A stretch of 11,991 nucleotides of DNA from Fibrobacteraceae bacterium (GTDB lineage Bacteria > Fibrobacterota > Fibrobacteria > Fibrobacterales > Fibrobacteraceae), in the NCBI GenBank assembly GCA_021443045.1, contig JABUUT010000038.1:1-11991 (forward strand), read 5' to 3'. Shown one piece after another: positions 1-6,674 of the stretch. The position numbers were made by a program, and so were the translations under genes. Position 1 is the first letter of the stretch. Every line of letters begins with the position of its first letter. The notes under the pieces were generated by a model. It made no database searches. It was not told where the DNA came from and was given only the letters and a program-made list of their open reading frames with translations.

Positions 1-80
1 AGCAAGTATCATTATGCAGAAAAATATTCTTTTCATTAATCAACCCAGATAAGTTATTACATCTAAATTAATGATACCTA

Positions 81-98
81 ATATATATATATATATAT
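81..98. repeat. (AT)9 dinucleotide tract
   Basis: Nine uninterrupted AT units lie in the non-coding DNA to the left of the lipoprotein gene. A pair of perfect 9-bp inverted repeats, GTATCATTA at 6-14 and TAATGATAC at 69-77, sits just to its left. No promoter can be assigned with confidence in 1-152, and no ORF is apparent there. Confidence 0.9.
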
Positions 99-123
99 GC
101 AAATTGTCAATTTTATTACAACA

Positions 124-155
124 TAAATAATGTAAATTTAATTTTACATTATTTA
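124..155. terminator. AT-rich perfect inverted repeat at the lipoprotein stop; possible terminator
   Basis: The arms TAAATAATGTAAA (124-136) and TTTACATTATTTA (143-155) are perfectly complementary over 13 bp with a 6-nt loop. The outer end of the right arm contains the stop codon of the minus-strand lipoprotein gene (TAA at 153-155). Read on the minus strand, the hairpin follows the gene immediately, but there is no clean T-run after it and the stem has very few G-C pairs. It could be a weak or bidirectional terminator or a protein-binding site. The structure is certain; the role is not. Confidence 0.45.
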
Positions 156-2054
156 ATCCGAATTCACTTGGTATTCGCCAGCGTCATAAACAGGCTTTTC
201 TCCATTAAAACCCTTCGGTCTTTTAATATTATCGTCATAGAGGGTCTTGTTAAATATTCTAAAATCGCCCCGTTCGTAATCTTGAAAAGATATATGGCAG
301 AATATAGGTCCTTGGGGCATGTACTCGCTAAAAGACATGGACCGATTTCCTGACGTATAAAGGTAGTTAAAATACTTGCCCTCGTATACAATATGAAGTG
401 CAATGTTTCCTACGGTGAACCAACGACCACGAGCTAAAACATTTTCCTTGTGGCTATCGTCGTAATCCATCACCACAAATTCTGCGTCACCGTTTTTATC
501 CAAATGAAAACGATACTTGTGGTTGCCTCCGCAACAACGTCCATCAAAAAACCAAGTGTAACCGTCGGGTGACATAATACGAGCGTCTCTCTTGGATGTA
601 TCCGGATTCATCAATTCCTCATCGCTTACCATACGTTCTGGTTCCACCTTTGAAATTAGCGTAGCAAGCGGTGTTGCACTTGTCTGTAAAGGCAAACTGG
701 GAATATCTACGGTTGCCTCGGCAATAGGTTTACGGTACATACGGTAAGGCATTCCATCTTCACTAATCATGGTCATTTCATCTTCACTAAACACATAGTA
801 GGCGTAAGTCTTTGTCCCTGTTTTGGAAACCACATTAAAGGAGCGGTTATTCAAAGTGTACCATTCCCCCTGCACCGTAGGGTATCCCGATACAGCACTA
901 AAACCAGATTCACTTACACGAAGGGCAGCACTTTCTCCTATCCAGGCTTCGTCTTCACCAGTAATCAGGCGACAGTCCCGATACTTGTCTCCGGTACAAG
1001 ACAAAGCCTGGGGATTTGCCGCCCGGCATGGGTCATCCATCCCACCGGGCATTTCCTTGGAAAGTCCAATTCTAAAGCCCATGCCGGCGGCGCCGTCGCG
1101 GCTACGAATGGCTCGCCTAGTCACTCGTGCAAAATCTGCAGGCTCGTCGTAACTTCCGCCGCGACGGGTCTTGTTCCCAGAACCTGTTAATTGCACTGGA
1201 TTAATTTTATCTCCATCAGAGTATGACACAAGCCAGTCATATACCCATTCCCAAGCATTTCCACTCATGTCGTATAAGCCTAAATCGTTGGGAGCCTTTG
1301 TACCCACCTCATGGCTTGTACCCCCGCTATTTTCAGAGTACCAAGCCACATCATCAATACTGTTGCTACCCGAATACTTGTAATTTTGTAAAACGCCGTC
1401 AGAACCTCCCTTTGCAGCAAACTCCCATTCCCCATCTGTCAACAAACGGTAAGTTTTTCCTGTAAGAGAATTTAATTTACACATAAATGCATTAGCATCA
1501 AACCAACTTACACCAATTTTGGGAGCCTTTTCTTTTTCCCAAAAGTTTGTAGAACCTCCCATCACCGCATTCCACAATTGGTTCGTCACCTCATATTTTG
1601 CAATAAAGTAATTATCCACCGTTACCAAATGTTCAGGACTTTCATATTGTTTGTCCTGAGAGGCACAATTGTTGCAACCCCGAGTGTAACTTCCGCCTTT
1701 TACAAAAACCATATCAAAAGAAATTCCGTTTACCGTTTCTGTAAAGCTTTTTTCATCTATATTCAAAACTGGAGCCACGTCGTTTCCACTAGATGCATCA
1801 ACCGCGTTTTCAATGTAACTACTGCTAGAAAACAGGTTTTCACCCCAAAGAGATAATCCTGCAGAAACGCCTTCGGAACTAGAAACTACCCCAAAAGAAT
1901 TTCCGGAGCTGGCCCCTACTTCCGTGCCAACAGAAACACCAGCATCAGAACCAACAGAAGTTTCTGGATAAACGCTACTTTTATCGGAATCTCCACATCC
2001 CGACAGAAAAAACAATCCAACCCATACACTCTTCCAAAAGAAATTTTTATTCAT
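153..2054 (-). CDS. Secreted lipoprotein with FGE-sulfatase-like domain and duplicated C-terminal module
   Basis: Predicted lipoprotein of 633 residues. I start it at ATG 2054, not at the upstream in-frame ATG 2129, because this start has an AAGGGG Shine-Dalgarno at 2063-2068 (8-nt spacer) and opens directly into a lipoprotein signal peptide ending LSGC (lipid-attachment Cys20). A Ser/Gly-rich low-complexity linker (about 26-95) precedes an FGE-sulfatase/SUMF1-type domain at about 111-331, with family-typical blocks such as KYEVTNQLWNAVM, YRLLTDGEWEFAAKGG, GLYDMSGNAWEWVYDW and RRGGSYDE...GFRIGL. The cysteine pair of true formylglycine-generating enzymes is missing from the segment after RRGGSY (about 297-319), so a binding or structural role is more likely than sulfatase activation. 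A CxxC (Cys127, Cys130) lies early in the domain. The C-terminal 300 residues match nothing I recognise but contain two similar segments (about 393-441 and 540-587). The gene is monocistronic and divergent from the radical SAM gene. The domain call is firm; the function is unknown. Confidence 0.88.
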   Translation of the reverse strand: MNKNFFWKSVWVGLFFLSGCGDSDKSSVYPETSVGSDAGVSVGTEVGASSGNSFGVVSSSEGVSAGLSLWGENLFSSSSYIENAVDASSGNDVAPVLNIDEKSFTETVNGISFDMVFVKGGSYTRGCNNCASQDKQYESPEHLVTVDNYFIAKYEVTNQLWNAVMGGSTNFWEKEKAPKIGVSWFDANAFMCKLNSLTGKTYRLLTDGEWEFAAKGGSDGVLQNYKYSGSNSIDDVAWYSENSGGTSHEVGTKAPNDLGLYDMSGNAWEWVYDWLVSYSDGDKINPVQLTGSGNKTRRGGSYDEPADFARVTRRAIRSRDGAAGMGFRIGLSKEMPGGMDDPCRAANPQALSCTGDKYRDCRLITGEDEAWIGESAALRVSESGFSAVSGYPTVQGEWYTLNNRSFNVVSKTGTKTYAYYVFSEDEMTMISEDGMPYRMYRKPIAEATVDIPSLPLQTSATPLATLISKVEPERMVSDEELMNPDTSKRDARIMSPDGYTWFFDGRCCGGNHKYRFHLDKNGDAEFVVMDYDDSHKENVLARGRWFTVGNIALHIVYEGKYFNYLYTSGNRSMSFSEYMPQGPIFCHISFQDYERGDFRIFNKTLYDDNIKRPKGFNGEKPVYDAGEYQVNSD

Positions 2055-2220
2055 CCAATCATCCCCTTGCAAAGAATGTTGCAAACAAAATACACCCCTA
2101 ACCTTTTTCGCGCCAGCTTTTTGCATCACATATCCCTAAAAAGTGTGTAAAAAGCGTTTTGTGCAAAGATTTTTACAGTATCCCCAACTATTCCATCCCC
2201 AATCTTTGTACCTTTGAACC

Positions 2221-3114
2221 ATGAACGGGATCTACATCGAAATTACCGATTCCTGCAACTTGCAGTGTTCCTTTTGCCCATCCTCCAGTTTAGGTGAACA
2301 TCGTCATTTTATGGAGCCAGCGCTTTTTAAAACAGCCCTTTCACAATCTTCAAAATTAGCGGATAGCGTTTACTTTCATGTTCTTGGGGAGCCCACCCTT
2401 CACCCTAATTTTTTAGACTACCTAAACCTTTTAGAAATAGCTGGAACCAAATTAAACCTAACCACAAACGGCACCACTATCCATCATTTTGAAAAACATA
2501 TTTTAAACAACCCTTACATAAGACAAATTAATTTTTCTACCCACGCCTACGCCGAATTTCCTAATCAAAGTCTAGCCCAAAATAAGCTCCATCAAGTTCT
2601 AGACTTTGTTCAAACAGCCTTGAACAACCGACCCGACTTGTACATTAACCTTCGCCTTTGGAACATGGGTGATGAAAAATCAAAACAGTGGAATCAATTT
2701 GTTCTAAGTCAAATTCAAAATCATTTCAACACACAAATTAACCTAGACCATTTTTGCAGCCGTCATAAAAGTTTTTTAATCAAGGGTCGTGCCTATATGC
2801 ATTTTGACAGTCGCTTTAAGTGGCCTCAAGAATCGGCAATACCATTGAACAAAAAAGAAACCGCACCAAATAATGTAGGAACCTGCCGGGCCTTAGACAC
2901 CCATGTGGCCATTCTTCACGATGGTCGGGTTGTAGCTTGCTGCCTAGATTACAGCGGTCAAATTGAACTAGGAAACATTGCAACCACACCTCTTTCAAAA
3001 ATTTTAGAAAGCCCCAGTGCCCAAGAGATAAAGGATGGTTTTAAAAGCAACAAACTGATCCACCCCTTTTGCCAAACCTGCCAGTTTTGCACCAGATTTT
3101 CAAAGACTCGTTAA
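2221..3114 (+). CDS. Radical SAM/SPASM domain protein
   Basis: Protein of 297 residues. The radical SAM cluster motif CNLQCSFC (Cys12, Cys16, Cys19) sits almost at the N-terminus, followed by HVLGEPTLHP (about 53-62; GEP is typical of SAM binding) and LTTNGT (about 80-85). The C-terminal part has a SPASM-like auxiliary [4Fe-4S] pattern: Cys222, Cys240/Cys241 in VVACCLDY, then Cys284-x2-Cys287-x2-Cys290. Enzymes of this layout modify peptides or proteins (cross-links, epimerisation, anaerobic sulfatase maturation) or small molecules; the substrate here cannot be read from the sequence. There is no visible Shine-Dalgarno before ATG 2221, and TACCTTTG lies 4 nt upstream. The next gene starts 10 bp after the stop, so the two are almost certainly co-transcribed. 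It is not an anSME beside a sulfatase, although the divergent lipoprotein has an FGE-like domain. The family call is firm and the function unknown. Confidence 0.9.
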   Translation: MNGIYIEITDSCNLQCSFCPSSSLGEHRHFMEPALFKTALSQSSKLADSVYFHVLGEPTLHPNFLDYLNLLEIAGTKLNLTTNGTTIHHFEKHILNNPYIRQINFSTHAYAEFPNQSLAQNKLHQVLDFVQTALNNRPDLYINLRLWNMGDEKSKQWNQFVLSQIQNHFNTQINLDHFCSRHKSFLIKGRAYMHFDSRFKWPQESAIPLNKKETAPNNVGTCRALDTHVAILHDGRVVACCLDYSGQIELGNIATTPLSKILESPSAQEIKDGFKSNKLIHPFCQTCQFCTRFSKTR

Positions 3115-3124
3115 AGGACTCGCC

Positions 3125-3889
3125 ATGAAAAAATCCCTTCACATTCTAGACTTTAGCGGTGTTTACCAAGAGCAAACTTTTCTAAAAAACATGGCCCAGC
3201 AAGCACCAAACACTTGGCTAGACTGTACTGATATTCAAGGTACCGACTGTTACTGCGATAGCGAAGCCCAAGAAGAAATTAGCCAACGACTTAATTTTAT
3301 TCCCATAGATTCTATCCACTTTATAGATTCCGGCAATTACCACTACCTTAGCAAATTTTTTTGTGATAAAATTCACCAGCCCTTTATTTTAGTGGTATTT
3401 GACAATCATCCCGACACACAGTCGCCCCAATTTGATGGAATTCTTTCTTGTGGTGGATGGGTAAAAGAGGTTATGGAAAAAAATCCTTTAATGAGTCAGG
3501 CGCTCCTCATCGGCATTTCTGATAAACTAACAAACCAAGTTCCAGATGAAATTTTAGAAAAGGTTCTAATAATCCCCCAATCCAAAAACGAAGAACCCAT
3601 CCCATGGGAAAAAATGAAAGAAAACCTCCCCGTCTACATATCCATAGACAAAGATGTTCTCTCCTCCGAAGAAGCCGTTACCAACTGGGACCAAGGCACC
3701 CTCTCTTTAAAACATTTAAAACAACATATTCAAAAACTTTTAACCACAAGAACCATTCTAGGAATAGACATTTGTGGCGAACGAGCCAAAGACACTCATT
3801 TTACCCAAGCAGAAAAAGCCGACCTCATCAACAACCAGCTAAACAAAAACCTAGTAGAATTCATATTTTCCTTAACACCCAAAGTATAA
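3125..3889 (+). CDS. Arginase/ureohydrolase-fold enzyme, substrate unknown
   Basis: Protein of 254 residues, shorter than classical arginases (about 300). The full binuclear-metal ligand set of the ureohydrolase superfamily can be placed: His73 in GNYHYL, Asp93-x-His95-x-Asp97 in FDNHPDTQ, and Asp175-x-Asp177 in SIDKD. Glu219 in GIDICGE matches the arginase glutamate that binds the guanidinium group. Spacings resemble human arginase I (His101, Asp124/His126/Asp128, Asp232/Asp234, Glu277), especially Asp177 to Glu219, so an active hydrolase of a C-N bond is likely. No signal peptide is present, so it should be cytoplasmic. ATG 3125 has AAGGA at 3114-3118, overlapping the upstream stop, with a 6-nt spacer. 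It sits in an operon with the radical SAM gene upstream and the pseudouridine synthase 2 bp downstream. Candidate substrates include agmatine, guanidino compounds or arginine in a peptide; the pairing with a radical SAM enzyme makes the last worth testing. The superfamily call is fairly sure, the substrate is not. Confidence 0.8.
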   Translation: MKKSLHILDFSGVYQEQTFLKNMAQQAPNTWLDCTDIQGTDCYCDSEAQEEISQRLNFIPIDSIHFIDSGNYHYLSKFFCDKIHQPFILVVFDNHPDTQSPQFDGILSCGGWVKEVMEKNPLMSQALLIGISDKLTNQVPDEILEKVLIIPQSKNEEPIPWEKMKENLPVYISIDKDVLSSEEAVTNWDQGTLSLKHLKQHIQKLLTTRTILGIDICGERAKDTHFTQAEKADLINNQLNKNLVEFIFSLTPKV

Positions 3890-3891
3890 TC

Positions 3892-4701
3892 ATGTACCCA
3901 AAGCCACAAAAAAAATCTACTTCAGATTCCGGAGCGCACGGCGTTGCCAGGGTTATTTCCAAACGAGGGTTCTGCTCCCGCTCCAACGCCGAAAAACTGG
4001 TACAATCAGGGGCCGTTACCCTTCGAGGCAAAGTGGTGTTAAACCCGGATACACCAGCCTACCCCAACGATATTATTCTGGTTAATGGCAAATCCATTGA
4101 TGAAACTTCCAAGATTTTTTTTGCCATGAATAAACCTAGGGGCTTTGTTACCACGGCCCATGACGAAAAAGGCCGCAAAACCGTAATGGACCTGTTTCGG
4201 GAGCAATATGCAAAAAATCACTCTGGAGCAAGGCTTCCTCATATTTCCCCAGTAGGCCGCCTCGATGCCGCCAGCGAAGGGCTTCTCTTCTTTACCAACG
4301 ACACCGATTTTGCCAACCAAATTTTAGACCCCAAAACCCATCTGGATAAAATATATCGCGTGCAGGTAAAACCTAAAGATTCTAACATTTCACCTAAAAA
4401 ACTGGTGCAAAAAATGAAGGAAGGCCTTACCGTTCCTCCCCGAATTTATGGAGAACCTCCAGAATTGATGCAGGCCAAAGAAGCCCTAATATTCAAAGAA
4501 TCCGAAAAAACACTGTGGCTAGAAATTACTTTATCCGAAGGAAAAAACCGAGAAATTAGGCGAATGTGCGAAGCCTGTGGCTACCAGGTACTACGTTTAG
4601 TTCGAGTTCAAATAGGAACATACAAATTAGGGAACCTGGCTACAGGAGCCATTAAGGAAATCAAAGATTACAAAATATCCCTATTCATCAGTTCGCCGTG
4701 A
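3892..4701 (+). CDS. RsuA/RluB/RluF-family rRNA pseudouridine synthase
   Basis: Protein of 269 residues that isomerises a specific uridine in rRNA to pseudouridine. An N-terminal S4 RNA-binding domain (about 17-65, ARVISKRGFCSRSNAEKLV) is followed by the catalytic domain: AMNKPRGFVTT (about 78-88), the active-site motif GRLDAASEGLLFFTND with catalytic Asp125 (about 122-137), and the C-terminal family signature EGKNREIRRMCEACGYQVLRLVRVQIG (about 216-242). The reading frame is open back to 3604, but that extension lies over the arginase-like gene in another frame and has no family similarity. ATG 3892 is therefore chosen; it lies 2 bp after the upstream stop with no clear Shine-Dalgarno, so translational coupling is likely. 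The 3' end overlaps the convergent ftsE by 34 bp. Whether the target is in 16S or 23S rRNA cannot be decided from sequence alone. Confidence 0.92.
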   Translation: MYPKPQKKSTSDSGAHGVARVISKRGFCSRSNAEKLVQSGAVTLRGKVVLNPDTPAYPNDIILVNGKSIDETSKIFFAMNKPRGFVTTAHDEKGRKTVMDLFREQYAKNHSGARLPHISPVGRLDAASEGLLFFTNDTDFANQILDPKTHLDKIYRVQVKPKDSNISPKKLVQKMKEGLTVPPRIYGEPPELMQAKEALIFKESEKTLWLEITLSEGKNREIRRMCEACGYQVLRLVRVQIGTYKLGNLATGAIKEIKDYKISLFISSP

Positions 4702-5357
4702 TCCAGGGTGAGCCTACGGAATGGGCTGTTCAAGTAAAAATCTGGATTATGGGTCGCCATCACCACAGTGGTGCCGCGAGCATTTATTTCCTTAAAAATT
4801 TTAAATACTTCATCGGCATTTTTAGGGTCCAAATTACCAGTTGGTTCGTCAGCCAAAAGCAGATAGGGATTGTGAACCATGGCTCTTGCAATGGCCACCC
4901 GCTGTTGTTCACCACCAGACAATGTGTAGGGCATGGCAAAACGTTTTTGACTTATACCCACCAAAGCCAAAGCCTCAAATACAGCGGCATTTATCTTATT
5001 CGAAGGAGTGCCCACAATTCTTAAAGCCAGGGCCACATTTTCAAACACATTGCGGTCTGGCAAAAGCTTAAAGTCCTGAAAGATTATTCCCATTTTGCGG
5101 CGAAGTGCCTGAATATTTTTTTCGGGAGTATTCTTGCTGTCGTACAGGGAATCGGCGGTAAATTTTACCATTACCTGGCCGCCTCGCTCATCATCGGGCC
5201 TTTCATCCATATAAATTAATTTTAGAACCGTAGACTTACCAGCGCCAGAGTGGCCCGTTAAAAAAACAAATTCACCTTTGTTAATACGGAACGTCACATT
5301 GGAAAGAGCCTTCCAATTATCTTCGTAAGTTTTTGTGACGTGGGTAAAATGTATCAC
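4668..5357 (-). CDS. ftsE: Cell-division ABC transporter ATP-binding protein FtsE
   Basis: Protein of 229 residues, the normal FtsE length. All ABC ATPase motifs are intact: Walker A GHSGAGKST (35-43), Q-loop FQD (Gln94), signature LSGGEQQRVAIARA (146-159), Walker B LLLADEP (166-172) and the switch histidine in ATHN (His203). The TGHSGAGKST context and RRKMGIIFQDFKLLPDRNVFENVALAL are characteristic of FtsE and not of LolD or MacB. FtsE pairs with the membrane protein FtsX to link the divisome to peptidoglycan hydrolase activation. The start is GTG 5357, 18 bp after the surA stop, with a weak AAGAGAG upstream; no ATG in this frame is better placed. It is the last gene of the hrpA-surA block. 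FtsX is not downstream, where the convergent pseudouridine synthase gene overlaps the ftsE end. Confidence 0.9.
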   Translation of the reverse strand: MIHFTHVTKTYEDNWKALSNVTFRINKGEFVFLTGHSGAGKSTVLKLIYMDERPDDERGGQVMVKFTADSLYDSKNTPEKNIQALRRKMGIIFQDFKLLPDRNVFENVALALRIVGTPSNKINAAVFEALALVGISQKRFAMPYTLSGGEQQRVAIARAMVHNPYLLLADEPTGNLDPKNADEVFKIFKEINARGTTVVMATHNPDFYLNSPFRRLTLDHGELMNRDIL

Positions 5358-5375
5358 AGCCGGCTCTCTTCTGCA

Positions 5376-6674
5376 TCAGTCCTTCATGCGAATGTCAACA
5401 TGAACTTCCTTGCGCCACTTTTTAACAAGCACTTCCAGGCGGTCATTTTCAATATGCGTCGCCGTCATCTGCTGAATTTTTGCAAAGTCTTCTTCCATAT
5501 TCAATTCCCGAATCTGCTGGGAATCGTCCAAACGGAATAAATGATACGCACCATCTATAACCACAGGCTCCGAAACTTCACCCACACTAAGACCCGCCAC
5601 AGGCTCCACATATTCAGGATTCATTTCACCTTTAGAAAACCAGCCTAGGCGACCACCAGCATAGTTGGAGGACTTGTCTTCACTATACTTTTTGGCAGCC
5701 TCCGCAAATTGTTCCGATGTTTTTAAAACGCTACGCAAAGAATCGGCCAAACGAATAACGGCAGCAGAATCCTTGGCTGTAGGAATGGTACGGAGTAAAA
5801 TGTGAGCGGAGCGAACCCCATCTTCCTTACGGCCCAGAACTCGGGCAATGTGCCAGCCTTCCTTGGTTTTAACAGGGGTGGAAGAGTATTGACCATTTTT
5901 TAGCCGGTCCAAAGTGCGTTCAAAATCAGGGTCCAGCAGCCCCTTCTTAAAATATCCCAAATCGCCACCCTTTACAGCAGAAGAGTCTTGAGAGTGGTTT
6001 TTGGCCAACAGTTCAAACTTAATACCCAAATTCAAGCTATCAATTAAGGATTCCGCTTCTTTCTTTACCGAATCCACCAGGGCAGAATCTGGGCTAATGG
6101 GAATCTGAATGTGGCTCAACAGCACGCAATTGTACTGGCGAGGAATGGAATCTTTGTATTCCTTAAAAAAGGCTTCCACTTCTTTTTTAGTAGGGTTTAC
6201 CATACCCACATGGCGCTGGCGCACACGCATCATTTCAATGTGGCTACGAATTTGCTTAGAAAGCTGATCCCTATACTGAGCCATGCTTATTCCCAATTGG
6301 GCACGAATGGCTTTTTCCAAGGTAGCCATGTCAATTTTCTGGCTGGCAGCCAACTGGCCTAAGTGAGCGGACACACGCTGTTCCACTTCGGCATCACTAA
6401 CCACAATAGAATCTCTATCAATGCGGCTCAACAGCACCTTTTCGTCAATCATCTGATCTAGCACATATTCTTTTTGCTGTTCTTCGCTCATGGCCTGGCC
6501 TTCAGGAGTTTCCTGAAACCGGTACAAGTTGTTCAGGTAGTCCGAGCGCATAATGGGCTTGCCATCTACCAAGGCAGCAATGCCATCCATCAATACGGGA
6601 GCGCCAAAAGCGGCACTGCCGCACAAGGCACAAAAAGCAAATATCAAACCCTTTCTAAAAAAGCTCATAATCAT
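5376..6674 (-). CDS. surA: SurA-type periplasmic peptidyl-prolyl isomerase
   Basis: Protein of 432 residues, close to E. coli SurA (428). A cleavable signal peptide (about 1-25, ending AAFGA) is followed by a SurA N-terminal chaperone region (about 28-160) and two parvulin/PPIC domains. The first (about 183-282) has LLSHIQI, HSQDSSAVKGGDLGYFKKG and KEGWHIARV; the second (about 288-384) has RSAHILL, YSEDKSSNYAGGRLGWFSKGEM and GAYHLFRL. It escorts and folds outer-membrane proteins in the periplasm. The start is ambiguous: ATG 6674 forms an ATGA overlap with the upstream stop, and ATG 6668 lies two codons later. Each has its own AAGGA (6681-6685 and 6675-6679) with a 6-nt spacer. The gene is translationally coupled to the lipoprotein foldase upstream and followed by ftsE. 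The SurA assignment is by domain layout; one parvulin domain may be inactive, as in E. coli SurA. Confidence 0.9.
   Translation of the reverse strand: MIMSFFRKGLIFAFCALCGSAAFGAPVLMDGIAALVDGKPIMRSDYLNNLYRFQETPEGQAMSEEQQKEYVLDQMIDEKVLLSRIDRDSIVVSDAEVEQRVSAHLGQLAASQKIDMATLEKAIRAQLGISMAQYRDQLSKQIRSHIEMMRVRQRHVGMVNPTKKEVEAFFKEYKDSIPRQYNCVLLSHIQIPISPDSALVDSVKKEAESLIDSLNLGIKFELLAKNHSQDSSAVKGGDLGYFKKGLLDPDFERTLDRLKNGQYSSTPVKTKEGWHIARVLGRKEDGVRSAHILLRTIPTAKDSAAVIRLADSLRSVLKTSEQFAEAAKKYSEDKSSNYAGGRLGWFSKGEMNPEYVEPVAGLSVGEVSEPVVIDGAYHLFRLDDSQQIRELNMEEDFAKIQQMTATHIENDRLEVLVKKWRKEVHVDIRMKD

Noticed and set aside
2055..2129. 25-residue N-terminal extension of the lipoprotein
   Set aside because: It would bury the signal peptide; the internal ATG 2054 has a good Shine-Dalgarno and gives a proper lipobox.
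153..3114. Sulfatase-maturation locus (FGE-like lipoprotein plus radical SAM protein)
   Set aside because: The FGE-like domain lacks the catalytic cysteines and is exported, no sulfatase gene is nearby, and the two genes are divergent.
3604..3891. N-terminal extension of the pseudouridine synthase frame
   Set aside because: It overlaps the arginase-like gene in another frame, translates to a basic low-complexity sequence with no family similarity, and the S4 domain begins soon after ATG 3892.
4761..4773. CACCAC/GTGGTG palindrome as a possible terminator of the pseudouridine synthase operon
   Set aside because: It lies inside ftsE, encodes conserved residues (TTVVMATH), has a one-base centre and no following T-run.
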